From the NCBI GenBank assembly GCA_028823855.1, contig JAPPFL010000062.1:1-64000 (forward strand): 64,000 nt of DNA, written 5' to 3'. This DNA comes from Albidovulum sp. Lineage in GTDB: Bacteria; Pseudomonadota; Alphaproteobacteria; Rhodobacterales; Rhodobacteraceae. Under the pieces are notes generated by a model that was not told the origin of the DNA, made no database searches, and was given only the letters and a program-made list of their open reading frames with translations. The translations under genes were made by a program, and so were the position numbers. This document shows, piece by piece, positions 28,451 to 39,096 of this stretch. How positions within the stretch are numbered: position 1 is the first letter of the stretch; every line of letters starts with the position of its first letter.

Positions 28451-29854
28451 CTAAAAATGAATAGTCCGCCCGTAAGCGTCGAGGACGCTTTCGTGCATCA
28501 TTTCCGAAAGCGTGGGATGCGGAAAGACGGAATGAATTAGGTCGCTTTCCGTTGTTTCAAGCTGGCGAGCGACGACGAAGCCTTGAATCAATTCGGTGAC
28601 TTCCGCACCTATCATATGCGCGCCCAGAAGTTCGCCCGTTTCGCTGTCAAAAATGGTCTTGACCAGACCATCCGGTTCTCCAAGCGCTATAGCCTTTCCG
28701 TTTCCGACAAACGGGAATCGCCCTACCCTGATCTCGCGACCGGCGCGAACGGCATTCTCTTCCGTTAATCCGACGGATGCAATTTGGGGGTGGCAGTAAG
28801 TGCAGCCGGCAATTTTGTCGGAAGTCACTTGATGCGGCGAGCCGCCGGCAAGAATTTCGGCGACCATGACTCCCTCATGGCTAGCCTTGTGGGCCAGCCA
28901 CGGAGGACCCGCAACATCGCCGATGGCGAAAATCCCCTGCGCGGAAGTCCTGCAGCTACCGTCGACCAAAATATGGCCGCGGTCGAGTTCGACTCCAATT
29001 CGTTCCAGTCCCATGCCCTCGACATTGCCGTCAATGCCGACCGCCACGATGACCGTGTCAAATACATCCCGTATCGATTTGGAACCCTTTTGAGTGATTT
29101 CCGCCGCAACCGAGGCTTGGCTGCGTTCGATTACTCTTACCCTTGAATTCGCGAAAATTTTCATGCCGTGCCTGCTGAAGCTTTTTCTGGCGAACTCTGA
29201 TATTTCGGGATCTTCGGCGGGTAAAATTCGCTCCAATACCTCGACTACCGTGGTTTCCGCTCCCAAGGCATTGTAAAAACTAGCGAATTCGATTCCAATC
29301 GCTCCAGATCCGATCACAAGTAGCTTCTTGGGCATGCGCTTCGGGTCCAACGCATGCTTGTAGGTCCACACGACTTTGCCATCGGACTGGAGTTCGGGAA
29401 GTTCCCGCGCTCGGGCACCGGTCGCAATGACGATGGCCGAAGCCGCAAGCTCTTCGACATCGTTCTTTCCATTCTTGACAAAAACCCGGTCGGCACCGGC
29501 AATTTCGGCGGTCGCCATTCGAACCTCGACCTTGTTCTTTCTCAACAGGTGGCCGACACCTTGATTGAGCTGCGCCGCTATGGCCCGCGACCTTTTGATA
29601 ACGTCTTGGAGATTGAAGTCAACTTTCTCGGCGCTAAGCCCGTAATCTCCCGCGCGCTTCATAGTTTGGAAGACTTCCGACGTTCGCAGCAGAGCTTTGG
29701 TCGGTATACAGCCCCAGTTCAGGCAAATGCCGCCAAGATGCTCTCGCTCGATCACAGCTGTTTTAAGTCCGAGCTGCGCGCATCTTATTGCGCAAACATA
29801 GCCGCCAGGGCCCGCCCCGACTATGATTGCGTCAAATACTTTGGGGACTGGCAT
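28451..29854 (-). CDS. lpdA: Dihydrolipoyl dehydrogenase (E3)
   Basis: The 467-residue flavoenzyme reoxidises dihydrolipoamide in 2-oxoacid dehydrogenase complexes or the glycine cleavage system. Features: FAD motif IVGAGPGGYVCA, redox-active disulfide C44/C49 in GGICLNWGCIPTK, an NAD motif in VIGSGAIGIEFASF, and the C-terminal His446/Glu451 pair in HPTLSE. GGAG precedes the ATG chosen here; an alternative start lies four codons upstream. No E1 or E2 genes are adjacent, so the complex it serves cannot be told from context. Confidence 0.96.
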   Translation of the reverse strand: MPVPKVFDAIIVGAGPGGYVCAIRCAQLGLKTAVIEREHLGGICLNWGCIPTKALLRTSEVFQTMKRAGDYGLSAEKVDFNLQDVIKRSRAIAAQLNQGVGHLLRKNKVEVRMATAEIAGADRVFVKNGKNDVEELAASAIVIATGARARELPELQSDGKVVWTYKHALDPKRMPKKLLVIGSGAIGIEFASFYNALGAETTVVEVLERILPAEDPEISEFARKSFSRHGMKIFANSRVRVIERSQASVAAEITQKGSKSIRDVFDTVIVAVGIDGNVEGMGLERIGVELDRGHILVDGSCRTSAQGIFAIGDVAGPPWLAHKASHEGVMVAEILAGGSPHQVTSDKIAGCTYCHPQIASVGLTEENAVRAGREIRVGRFPFVGNGKAIALGEPDGLVKTIFDSETGELLGAHMIGAEVTELIQGFVVARQLETTESDLIHSVFPHPTLSEMMHESVLDAYGRTIHF

Positions 29855-29986
29855 GTTTAACTCCATTGTTCGAGCCGGCTTGAGGACCTAGAAAACAATT
29901 GTCGGCGAACCCAGCGTTCACCGGACGGGAAAAATTAGGCAAGCAACGACTCGCGAGCTTCGACGAGGCTTCTCGCGATTGCAGTT

Positions 29987-30559
29987 TCATCCGCGTACGG
30001 AATCAACGACGCTTTTATACCCGCCCTGTGCCATCCAATCGGCTTCCTCGACGGAAGACTCGCGACCCAAAGCCTCGTTCCTGTACGGAAATCGCCCGAA
30101 CCGGGCGATGACCTCTCGATGAGCCTTCGCGTGTAAAAGGTTTTCTGCGTTGTTCGTATTGCTTTCAAAGAGGCGAACGCACTGGTCTTGCACATCAAGG
30201 TCTTCGCTGTGCATGTAGGGCAAGTAAAAAAACTGGCGCTCCGGCTCCGGTATCTCCATGTCATGTCCGGCCTGGATAGCCATCCCGGCAAATCGCAGGG
30301 CGCGCTCGTCGGCTTCGAAGGATTTGGCTGAATCTCGAAACATATTGCGCGAGAACTGATCCAGAACGATGATTCGCGCCAGAGCGCCTTTGGGCGATAG
30401 GCCCCAATCCGAGTATTCGTCCGACATTAGCGCGTCCCAAAGCGGCCTGAATCTCTTTCGAATCTTTGCGTCTATCTTGTCGCCTCCGAAGTACCATCCT
30501 TTCGGCCCGATATCGTCGACCCAGAATGAAAGGACCGCTTCAGGCGTGAATTTACTCAT
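29987..30559 (-). CDS. DUF924 family protein
   Basis: A 190-residue protein of DUF924, a helical TPR-like family with no established role. Recognisable parts are VLSFWVDDIGPKGWYFGG, IIVLDQFSRNMFRDSAKSF and FFYLPYMHSEDLDVQDQCV, followed by HREVIARFGRFPYRNEALGR. Length fits the family. It stands alone, 130 bases from lpd on the same strand. Confidence 0.9.
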   Translation of the reverse strand: MSKFTPEAVLSFWVDDIGPKGWYFGGDKIDAKIRKRFRPLWDALMSDEYSDWGLSPKGALARIIVLDQFSRNMFRDSAKSFEADERALRFAGMAIQAGHDMEIPEPERQFFYLPYMHSEDLDVQDQCVRLFESNTNNAENLLHAKAHREVIARFGRFPYRNEALGRESSVEEADWMAQGGYKSVVDSVRG

Positions 30560-30919
30560 GCTGGAAATTCCTCGCTACAAGAGAATTGGCCGGTAAGTGT
30601 CCATGAGCGACCGCTTTATCAACGGAATTTCGGTTTCGCAATCCGCAGAAGTTTTTCGAGCAGGGGCAGCCATTGAAGTCCGCTAAAGCCCTCCTGATCG
30701 AGCGTCCGCGATAATGTAAAATTTTCTGGCGAGACTTTCCGAGTCAAACCGCGAAGCAATTCTTTAGGAAATCCGATTCAGCTCAAGGTCATGGGGCCAA
30801 CCGTAGAATCCGGTTCCGACTCTACGCCGTTAAGGCGCAAGGCCCCGTCAATCGAATTCATGCCGACTCGCGCCAGTCCGCGATACCCCGGAATCGCAGC
30901 TCAATTGCCTGCCATACGA
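30560..30919. other. Spacer, no gene recognised
   Basis: Between the MFS transporter and the DUF924 gene, both on the minus strand. No supported gene, and no clear terminator hairpin with a T-run. Confidence 0.45.
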
Positions 30920-32167
30920 TTACCGATCATCCTCCTGCTCCGCAGAGAATTCCTGTACAACCATGTCGACCGCCACGGGAGTTGACGCCGGGTTGACCGG
31001 CGTAAAGGCGGCGGTGTCTTCGGCGGCAGGAGCCGGACGTATCGCCATCCTGTAAATCGCGTATCCAGCCAATGACGCTACAAGTACGAGATGGTGCATG
31101 AAAAAGCCTTTCGCGCCAAAAAACTCCATCATCCAGCCAACGATAACCGGACCGCCGATCGCACCGATACCATGGATGAATATCAGCCCGCCCGCCGCCG
31201 CAGCTCGGTCCTCGGTTCCGATGAAATCATTTGTGTACGCGATATTCAGGGAATACAACGGGTTAGTTATTCCTCCGATCAAAAAAGCTATAATGAGCAG
31301 GACGACATATACATCGCCGACGACGATCCCCGCGAACGACGCCACGGCGCAGGCCGAGGAAATCAAGGCGATGAGCAGTCGCCTGTCCATGCGGTCGGAA
31401 ATCCAGCCGATTGGGAACTGACACAGCAGCCCGCCGACATAAATTATTGCAATGAAGAGCGATATTTCGGCGACGCTCATTCCCGCTTCGGTGCCGTAAA
31501 CGGAACCCATTCCCCATAATCCCGCGAATGCGCCGCCTAGCAAGAAAGAGCCAACGCAGCCGAGCGGCGACACTCGAAACAATTCGCGGAGCGTCATCGG
31601 CTTCGATGTACTAAATACGGGCACTGGTGAAACCGAAAGCAGAATCGGCGTAAATGAAATCGAGACCAAAACGGACGCGATGACAAAGAGAAAGTAGCCA
31701 GACGGGTCCCCGATATTCAGCAGAGCCTGGGCCGTTACGACGCCGAACATTTGAACTACAAGATAAAGCGAAAGAGTCTTCCCTCTAGTTTGGTTCGTTG
31801 CACTGTCATTCAACCAGCTTTCCGCCACGACATAGACGCCCGAAAAGCAAAATCCGGTTATGATTCGAAGGAGCGCCCAAATAACGGGTGAAGGAAATGC
31901 TGCGAACAATATGAAAGTGGCGGAAATCATCGATGCGAGAGCAGCGAAAACCCGAACGTGGCCGACGCGCCTGATCAAAGCCGGCGCTAGCATCGAGCCT
32001 CCTAAAAATCCCAAGAAATAACCTGCCATTACGAACGACATAGTGCTCGCAGAATAGCCTTCCATCGCACCGCGAATACCGAGAAGCGTTGCCAGCATCC
32101 CGTTGCCTAGCATCAAGAAAAGCATTCCGAGCAGAAGCGCCCACGATTGACCTATGACTGTTATCAT
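30920..32167 (-). CDS. MFS transporter (YcaD-like)
   Basis: The 415-residue protein has twelve predicted membrane helices and resembles the YcaD/UMF1-like subgroup of the major facilitator superfamily. The region YVVAESWLND is typical of this subgroup, and GWISDRMDRRLL is the standard cytoplasmic loop motif between helices. The final 40 residues form a soluble acidic tail. I chose the ATG at MITVIGQSWALL, immediately before the first helix; an upstream extension of 33 residues is basic and unlike relatives. The substrate is unknown. Confidence 0.9.
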   Translation of the reverse strand: MITVIGQSWALLLGMLFLMLGNGMLATLLGIRGAMEGYSASTMSFVMAGYFLGFLGGSMLAPALIRRVGHVRVFAALASMISATFILFAAFPSPVIWALLRIITGFCFSGVYVVAESWLNDSATNQTRGKTLSLYLVVQMFGVVTAQALLNIGDPSGYFLFVIASVLVSISFTPILLSVSPVPVFSTSKPMTLRELFRVSPLGCVGSFLLGGAFAGLWGMGSVYGTEAGMSVAEISLFIAIIYVGGLLCQFPIGWISDRMDRRLLIALISSACAVASFAGIVVGDVYVVLLIIAFLIGGITNPLYSLNIAYTNDFIGTEDRAAAAGGLIFIHGIGAIGGPVIVGWMMEFFGAKGFFMHHLVLVASLAGYAIYRMAIRPAPAAEDTAAFTPVNPASTPVAVDMVVQEFSAEQEDDR

Positions 32168-32743
32168 TTTCGAGCCGCCGAATCTTGATACGGAACTCAG
32201 GCATATTTGGATTTTCGAGAGTAGCCGATGTCCATAAAGCGACGCTCTCGCGGCGTTTTTGGGCAAACGAGAAAATTTTTCTCAAAACTCTTTCCAAGCA
32301 CGTTGGACCGAGATTTTGTCGTTTCGGTATCGAGCAAAGAGGCTCATCCAGCCAATGACGCCCGCATTTGCCTTTCCCTCCCAAACCAATTGTTCGCAAG
32401 AATGACATCCAATCTCGAACTGCTTGATATTCAAGGGTTAATTCGGCCAAGTGCCAACCGAATCGCCCGAGCCACGACTCGCCAACGAATACGATTGGTT
32501 TATTGTCCTTATCGAACGGCCGTTATTCGAATGCCTGCCCCAGCCGTTCTGAATTCGGTCATTCGCTCGGCGCACCCGCGGTTGCCGGGATACCCAATTG
32601 ATTTGCGTCGATCGACGTTGCGTTCCGCTACTTCACTCCAGCGTTGCGCCAAAATAGCTGCATCGGCTATCCGCGTTATTTTATTTCAGGTCTTGAGCAC
32701 CCGGGACGAGATTTTGTGATTCAACGCTCGCGAATGTTGCTAG
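32168..32743. other. Spacer between queA and the MFS gene
   Basis: No supported gene on either strand; a plus-strand frame of 163 codons has no family resemblance and an unnatural composition. Confidence 0.45.
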
Positions 32744-33787
32744 TTAAATTCCTGAGAGGAATAGGAGCATACAGTCTCCGTAAGAATAGAACCGGTAGCG
32801 TTCGCTAACGGCATGCCTGTAAATCGAGCGCACGCGTTCCTGCCCGGCGAGCGCGGCGACCAGAATGAACAGCGTCGACTTCGGCAAATGAAAATTCGTA
32901 AGCAATGCGTCGACGGACCTGACTCTATAGCCCGGCTTGATGAAAATTCGCGTTTCGCCCGACCAGGCATTTAATTCGCCACGGGGACCGGACGCCGATT
33001 CCAGCAAGCGCAGAGGCGTAGTTCCGACAGCGACAATTCGTCCGCCCGCGTCGCGCACGGCATTGATTTTTTCGGCGGCAGCCGTAGTGATCTCCCCCCA
33101 TTCGGCATGCATGCGGTGCTCGCCTATGCTTTCCGATTTGACCGGAAGGAATGTCCCTTCCCCTACGTGGAGAGTTATCGCCGCTATGCCGATTCCGTTG
33201 TCCGACAAATTGTTCCGTAGCGCGTTGTCGAAATGAAGAGATGCCGTCGGTGCCGCAACGGCGCCAGGTCGCTCTGCGAAAATGGTTTGGTAGTCGGTTC
33301 GATCGTATCGGTCTATGTTCCTACGCGATGAAATATAGGGCGGGAGCGGCGCCTTGCCGCGATCCGAAAGGGCTCTGTCAAATGCATCGCCCTTCACATT
33401 GAAGCAAATCTCGATGCCGGAATCGCTCCGCTCGATAACTGTCGCCCAAAGTTTGTTCCCGAATTCCAGTCGGTCGCCGCTCCTGATCCTCCGCAATGGT
33501 TTGGCCAGGGCTCGCCACCTGCCGCAACCTAGATCCTGGACAAGATTGAGCGAAATCTTTGATTTCGATTCGCGGATTCGGTGCCCGTCGAGAGCTCCGG
33601 GCACCACTTTCGTATCGTTGACAACGAGCAAATCTCCCGGACGCAGGATCTCGGGAAGCCGGTTGACGCGCGTGTCGCAGAATTCTTCATCCCTTACCAA
33701 CAAAAGGCGAGCGCTGCTGCGAGGTCGGGCCGGGCGAAGCGCAATCAGGTCGTCGGGAAGGTCAAAATCGAAATCTGACAGTTTCAT
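32744..33787 (-). CDS. queA: S-adenosylmethionine:tRNA ribosyltransferase-isomerase (queuosine)
   Basis: The 347-residue enzyme converts preQ1-modified tRNA to epoxyqueuosine tRNA using the ribosyl group of SAM. The N-terminal signature FDFDLPDDLIALRPARPRS, DLLVVNDTKV and the conserved ITLHVGEGTFLPV and LLTNFHLPKSTLFILVAAL blocks are all present. The length is normal. Its start codon overlaps the stop of the upstream AsmA-like gene by four bases, so the two are translationally coupled. Tgt, which acts first in the pathway, is encoded 10 kb away. Confidence 0.96.
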   Translation of the reverse strand: MKLSDFDFDLPDDLIALRPARPRSSARLLLVRDEEFCDTRVNRLPEILRPGDLLVVNDTKVVPGALDGHRIRESKSKISLNLVQDLGCGRWRALAKPLRRIRSGDRLEFGNKLWATVIERSDSGIEICFNVKGDAFDRALSDRGKAPLPPYISSRRNIDRYDRTDYQTIFAERPGAVAAPTASLHFDNALRNNLSDNGIGIAAITLHVGEGTFLPVKSESIGEHRMHAEWGEITTAAAEKINAVRDAGGRIVAVGTTPLRLLESASGPRGELNAWSGETRIFIKPGYRVRSVDALLTNFHLPKSTLFILVAALAGQERVRSIYRHAVSERYRFYSYGDCMLLFLSGI

Positions 33788-36700
33788 CTGCTGGAGGGCG
33801 CTGCGACGCTGCTCAACAAGTCGCGAAGAAATCCCGGCAACAAGCCCGACACCGGATTCACGGTGATTTGCGGCTGGCGGGAATCGCCTTTTATTTCGTA
33901 ATTGAATGCGAATACGCCCTCGCCCTTTTTTTTGCCGAATATTTTAGGTACGAATTCCATCTGCTCCAGTATGCCGTTAAGCAAATAGATCGGCGTGATT
34001 ACTCCGGAAATGTTGATCAGGGACTGTTCAGTGTTGACCCCACCGCCAAAAGTCAATCCGATCGAGGGTCCGGTTGCGCTGCCGTCGCGAAAAATGATTC
34101 CGGAATCCACCATTTTAAAGTCGCCCTCGATCGTTTGAAATTGAATACCTTCTCCGGCAAGTTTTTGTAGCAATCCGACAACGCTAATAAGGTCCAGTAT
34201 AGCGCCGAGCAGCGGCATTTCGACTGCTCTTACGTTTGAAATCTTGAACTGTCCCCGATACTCGCTTTCGTTTTCGCTAGGTGTGAATCTTACTTGAATT
34301 TGGCCGCCGTAGAGATTGTCCAAAACTCCCGCGGCAGCTAGCGCGGCACCGGCGTTCTGTGCCGTGGCGTCGACTCTTGTGCCGTGTCTCGAGCCTGAAA
34401 GAGCAAGCTCTATTTCCTCCTTTCCGTTAACTAGGCCCCTCAATCTGCCTTCGATCGCTTCGCCGGTTACTATACTTCCCTGGACATCGGTAAGAACGAT
34501 TTTGTCGGAGTAGATCAACTTGTCGAGGTTTAGCGAAATTGGCGACTTGGTTTCGGGCATTCCCGTCCCCGACCCGAACTCGAAATGCCGAAGGTCAAGT
34601 TCTCCGCCGTTAACTTGTATGGAAATTCGTCCGTCGACCTGGCCTATCGACACGGGAGCATCGAGCCACTTGCCGACTCTAAGCCGACTAAATTCGGCGC
34701 GTTTCAGTTCGCCGGCACCATCAAATAGCATGTGTCCGCGCGCCGATAGCCCATCGGTCTCTAGATCGAACCTGTCCAACGACCCGCCGTCCGCTATTTC
34801 CGAAATTACCGTTAGCTGGCCCCTTTGACCTTGCGGTTTGAGCCATCCCAGCGCCGGAACGGACAGAGTGAATTTATCCAGCCTCGTCGACAGGACGATC
34901 TGAGGATTTGCATCGCCTGCAAATTCAACCGTAAAATTGGCAGTCTGTTCGCCAACAGCCGAATCATTTGGCAGTTCGACCCCAAATTCCTTGATCGCAC
35001 TTGCGGATAAGGGAAAATTTCCCGCAAGCAGGCTTTCGCCATCAGCATCTTCTCCGAAACTCTTGGTCCAGGTTCCCGATACGGGAATCCTTCCGAAACT
35101 GCCGTTTCCCGACACGGAAATATCCATGTCCGTTACTTTGAATTCCAAAAGGTCTGCGGAAAACGATCGGCCTCTTGCGACGTCCGACACGTATACACGA
35201 CTTGCTGTTCCAGAGGCCGCCACTCGAAAATCCGATGTCGAAAGATTTGTTCGAATTGGAAAATCGAGTTTTGCTTTTCCCTGCGCTTGCCCGGTTGCGA
35301 AATCTGACGAAATCCCGGCGTTTTGCAAAAAGTTGATCGGATCGTAGTCGAGAAAGGCGAAAATCGACTTGAATTCGCCGCCAAATCGCACCTCTGCCGA
35401 GGCCCGCCTTTTCTTGGCGCGATAATCGAGGACCGAAAAAGACGTTTCGGCGATATTGATCGAACCGTTGTCGGGAATCCGAATTCTACCATTCTCGAAA
35501 ACCACCGCGAAACCGTCTGCCGTAAGTTCTCCGTACCCGGCGGCACCAGATATCGGCGGCAGGTCTTTTGCATACTTCGCCTCGTCAAGCAAAAAGCGCC
35601 AAGTCAATCCCGCCTTTGTCGGCTGCGCCGGTTCAATCACGACCGCGCCGTGCAGATCGGACGCTATGCCTCCGACAATACGGCCTTTGGCCCATTCCCT
35701 AGCAGTTGGAGCGATTTTGTTCGGCCAAAGTTCTATAATCCTCTCCAATGACAATGTCTGGGATGACGCCGCAAGAGAAGCCGAAAGCCCGTCCGCGGTC
35801 AGAGCAAGCTTTCCGTCGGTTGAAAAACGATTCGATTTTGAATCGACTACGGTCCCGAAGAATTCTATGGCCTGCGGGCTGTTTCCAATTCGGAAACTCA
35901 TCTGTCCGGACACCTCGGATATTGGCGAGTCGAATTGCTCAGGCCATGCGAATTCCGAGTCGAAGTATTCCAAACCGCCGACAATATATCTTGGTTTCGA
36001 TTCCGAGATCGGCGGAACTATTGCATATCCCTTGCCGGAAAGTTTTAGAATCTCCGTTTCAACGAAAATGCGCGAGAAATCTACTCTCGACGACAAAGGA
36101 TCCACGACGAAATCGAATTCCGCGCCGTCCACGAAAATTGTCTTGTCGTCAGCATACGAATACGTTCCCTCCAATACGCGTAAACTGGCATTAATGTCCT
36201 CTATCTTACCGTCATCTTTCATTTTCGCCCGTGCTTCGGCAACGATCGGCGCATCCAGCCGAATTGCGTGCTCCTTGAACTCATCGCCTAGCGGCAATTC
36301 GTTGGCTCGGGCCCCGCTTAAACTGCCGTTGATCAGGATTTCCCTGGCGCCTTCTTCCGAAATAAACTCAATCGACGCCAATGCCGCCGGGCTTTCGTCT
36401 CCGGAAATGCGAAATGTCATTTGGCCGGAAATGGACGAATCGAATCTTTCGACTTTCAGTTTCCCGCGTTCGACAAACCACGAACGATCCAGAGCCAAAT
36501 TTTGGATTTCAAGTTCGACCTCTTCGATCTCGATCGAATCCAGAAATGCCAGTTCGCCGCCTCTGAACAAATTCACGACGTCGAAAAATGAATTGGACGC
36601 GACCAATCCAGTTCCGCCGTCGGTTCCGAGAGGCCGAACGGCTAGAGCCAGGGAACCATCGATTTCCTGAACCAGATCCAATCTCAAATGCGGAATCCGG

Positions 36701-37065
36701 AGCGATCTTGGAATCAATTGCCCGGCAATAAGCTGCTTTAAGTCGAACTCCGCCGTCGCGGCGGAAAACGCGGTAACGATCTCGCCTTGAGCTCCCAAGA
36801 CCTTGATGCCATGAAAATGCGCTGCAGGCGCCAAGAAATTCAGGTCAAAGGACAACTCAAGGTGTTCGATATCCAGTGAATCGGTTCCAAGCAAAGCCTC
36901 GAGCTTGTTTTCGACTCGCGACTTAAGCCATTCCGGAGCTTCTACCGGACCTGTCGCCAAGACGGTTAGCGCAGTAACGCTGAGCGCAAATGCCAGCGCA
37001 AATACCACGGAGATTGCGCCAACGATCCACGCAACGCCTTTGGAGATTTTGCTTTGCTCGCTCAT
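33784..37065 (-). CDS. Large AsmA-like envelope protein (DUF3971/YhdP type)
   Basis: This 1093-residue protein has a single N-terminal membrane anchor (about residues 12-35), and the rest is predicted to be a periplasmic beta-rich rod. It carries DUF3971-like and AsmA C-terminal-like sections. The late region (GAILDLISVVGLLQKLAGEG, then DSGIIFRDGSATGPSIGLTF) matches the AsmA2 signature. Proteins of this type are thought to form bridges that move phospholipids between the inner and outer membranes. It is followed by queA with a four-base overlap. Confidence 0.88.
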   Translation of the reverse strand: MSEQSKISKGVAWIVGAISVVFALAFALSVTALTVLATGPVEAPEWLKSRVENKLEALLGTDSLDIEHLELSFDLNFLAPAAHFHGIKVLGAQGEIVTAFSAATAEFDLKQLIAGQLIPRSLRIPHLRLDLVQEIDGSLALAVRPLGTDGGTGLVASNSFFDVVNLFRGGELAFLDSIEIEEVELEIQNLALDRSWFVERGKLKVERFDSSISGQMTFRISGDESPAALASIEFISEEGAREILINGSLSGARANELPLGDEFKEHAIRLDAPIVAEARAKMKDDGKIEDINASLRVLEGTYSYADDKTIFVDGAEFDFVVDPLSSRVDFSRIFVETEILKLSGKGYAIVPPISESKPRYIVGGLEYFDSEFAWPEQFDSPISEVSGQMSFRIGNSPQAIEFFGTVVDSKSNRFSTDGKLALTADGLSASLAASSQTLSLERIIELWPNKIAPTAREWAKGRIVGGIASDLHGAVVIEPAQPTKAGLTWRFLLDEAKYAKDLPPISGAAGYGELTADGFAVVFENGRIRIPDNGSINIAETSFSVLDYRAKKRRASAEVRFGGEFKSIFAFLDYDPINFLQNAGISSDFATGQAQGKAKLDFPIRTNLSTSDFRVAASGTASRVYVSDVARGRSFSADLLEFKVTDMDISVSGNGSFGRIPVSGTWTKSFGEDADGESLLAGNFPLSASAIKEFGVELPNDSAVGEQTANFTVEFAGDANPQIVLSTRLDKFTLSVPALGWLKPQGQRGQLTVISEIADGGSLDRFDLETDGLSARGHMLFDGAGELKRAEFSRLRVGKWLDAPVSIGQVDGRISIQVNGGELDLRHFEFGSGTGMPETKSPISLNLDKLIYSDKIVLTDVQGSIVTGEAIEGRLRGLVNGKEEIELALSGSRHGTRVDATAQNAGAALAAAGVLDNLYGGQIQVRFTPSENESEYRGQFKISNVRAVEMPLLGAILDLISVVGLLQKLAGEGIQFQTIEGDFKMVDSGIIFRDGSATGPSIGLTFGGGVNTEQSLINISGVITPIYLLNGILEQMEFVPKIFGKKKGEGVFAFNYEIKGDSRQPQITVNPVSGLLPGFLRDLLSSVAAPSSR

Positions 37066-37750
37066 GTGCCAATTGTCTCTCGGCTGAATTTCCTACTGCG
37101 AAGTTGCCGAGAAGTGTGTTGTCACATGACTATACTCAAAAAATGCCTCATGGCCAACGCGAGATCGGATAGTTCGAACTCGAATTCTGACAATTTGGCC
37201 CGCTTCGCTTCCGCTCTCGTTTCGACGGGCGTCAAATCCGATTTTCGATCGCGCGCTCCCAGCGAAATCTTCTGTGGCGGCTCTAGAGGCGGAGCGATGC
37301 CTAGGCGTGTCCGGCAACGCCTACCGAGGGGAGGTATCCGGCCGGGAGCACGGGTGGAATCCTTTACTTTTCCGCTCGACCATTCTCTTGACGACATAGG
37401 CCGCGGCGAAGGCCTAATTAGCAAAGCTGCTTTGCTTGAGGAACCGGACACGAACTCCGGCGAGTTCAGTTCCAGCCTGCGCGCCTGAAGATGCAGCAGC
37501 GACACTTGGTGTGCCACCAGCTGATTCAAACGGCGGCGACCGATTTGGCTTTTCAAATGCGAGCTTTCGGCCTCCCGCAGGATGCGCGAAGCCTGCGACG
37601 ACTACGCCCACGCAATTTGATTCCACTCATTTCGTGTTTCGCCGTTTCCTATGATTGACATTGCATACGGAGTCTAACAACTCCCGATGCAAAAAATGCC
37701 GCTGGGCCGATCGGTCTGAAAAATCGCCGTAGGCGAAGCGTAAAAATATC
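37066..37750. other. Spacer upstream of the AsmA-like gene
   Basis: No supported gene. It separates the AsmA-like gene from the decayed AAA ATPase. Confidence 0.4.
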
Positions 37751-38995
37751 AGCGATCCAGACACTGAAGACATCGTTGAACTGGAAGTGAAGGATTTTGG
37801 ACCAATCGACGAGGCCGAGATCGACTTGCGCCCGTTTGCGATATTCATCGGGCCCGGCAATACCGGAAATCCTATCTAGCCATTTCGATCAATGCTCTGC
37901 ACCGTTTTTTCAGTCGAGGCGGCTGGCCCGGTCGGCGGCGTCATTCTCTGAATCCTCCAATGATCCGTAGCATCGAGGCTTTGAAATTGCACGAATAGGC
38001 CGTCAATGGACTCACCGAATTGGCGGAATCCACGATTGCGGAAAAGGGTCGGGCACCTTTCGAAGGAGGAATCTCGCTTCCCGGATCGGTTGTGGACGCA
38101 ATCCGATCTGGATTTGCCGAGCAAGGCAATTTCTTGGCAATGAAGTCGGCCGATACTTCGGCAAGGAAGAAATTTGGGCGCTAATTCGCAAGGGAGCCAA
38201 GGGTACCTCACGAATTGTTGTTCGCAAGCATCGCGCACGACATCGCGCCTATCGTCCAGGAATTAACGATCAGAGCAAAAGCGAGCGAGTCCAATACCAT
38301 AATCCCCGATGGCATCCAGTTGCGGGTCGGAACCGACGAATTCTCGTTCGAGTTATTGCGGCGCCCGCCTAGCGACGGATTCGCTGGATCATCGAGAAGC
38401 AACGGCTCGGAAATCTACGAGCGGAGGCATTTGGAGGACTTAGCCAATCAAATCCGTCCCCGGATCGTCGGCCCCTTGCATATGCCGGCGTTTTACCTTC
38501 CGGCCGGTCGGACAGGCGCAGCGCGTGCCCGCAGCGCGGTCGTCAGCGCTCAGATCGAGAGCGCAGCGATGATCGGACTTCGTCCGGCCGCACGTGCGCC
38601 AATGCTATCGAGTGTTCTGGCGGATTTTCTGGAACGGTTGATCGATCTCGATAGCCTACCTTACCGACGACGCAAGACTCGATCTAAGTACGTAGATCGA
38701 TTGGACTATTCTCTGCGGATCGATGCCGCGAGGCGAACATGCGGCGCTGCAGGATCAGTGCCCTGACCGCCCCGCTCGCACCGACCAGATCCCATCGTTT
38801 TTGTCTCTTATCGAAAATTCGTCATTGCAATCCGCTGTCGGTTTCCGATGCAAGGGTTCCGACGAAGATCAATTGCGCAGTCGTCCGGGACTTGCGGCGG
38901 CAATCTACTCGCCTACATTGAACAGCGAGACGAGGAATTGCCAAAAAAATTTTGACGCGTTTGGACAAGTTCCTATCGCATGGCTCACGAATTGA
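37751..38995 (+). pseudogene. Broken AAA-family ATPase (OLD/RecF-like)
   Basis: The plus strand begins VELEVKDFGPIDEAEIDLRP then FAIFIGPGNTGNPI and stops. Adding one base after GGAAA turns the end into GNTGKSYLA, the normal Walker A, and the frame continues as INALHRFFSRGGWPG. Further fragments in shifted frames match this family of standalone ATPases: SVVDAIRSGFAEQG, GPLHMPAFYLPAGRTG, MIGLRPAARAPMLSSVLADF and LERLIDLDSLPYRRR. At least one in-frame TAG and several frameshifts prevent a product. The Walker B/D-loop end is missing or unreadable. Such ATPases often belong to defence or repair systems; that role is inference. Confidence 0.75.
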
Positions 38996-39096
38996 TGGTA
39001 TGGGCAGTGCAAGAATGGTCGGCGGAATCACCGTGCAGTCCTGGATATTTGTTTCGAATCGCTGTCGACCGATGACTAGAACCGAGGCTCAGAAAA

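Noticed and set aside
32228-32719. 163-codon plus-strand frame in the queA/MFS spacer
   Set aside because: No family resemblance, no ribosome-binding site, unnatural Arg/Ser-rich composition.
35456-36670. 404-codon plus-strand frame
   Set aside because: It is the antisense shadow of the AsmA-like gene, whose own frame is continuous and family-like.
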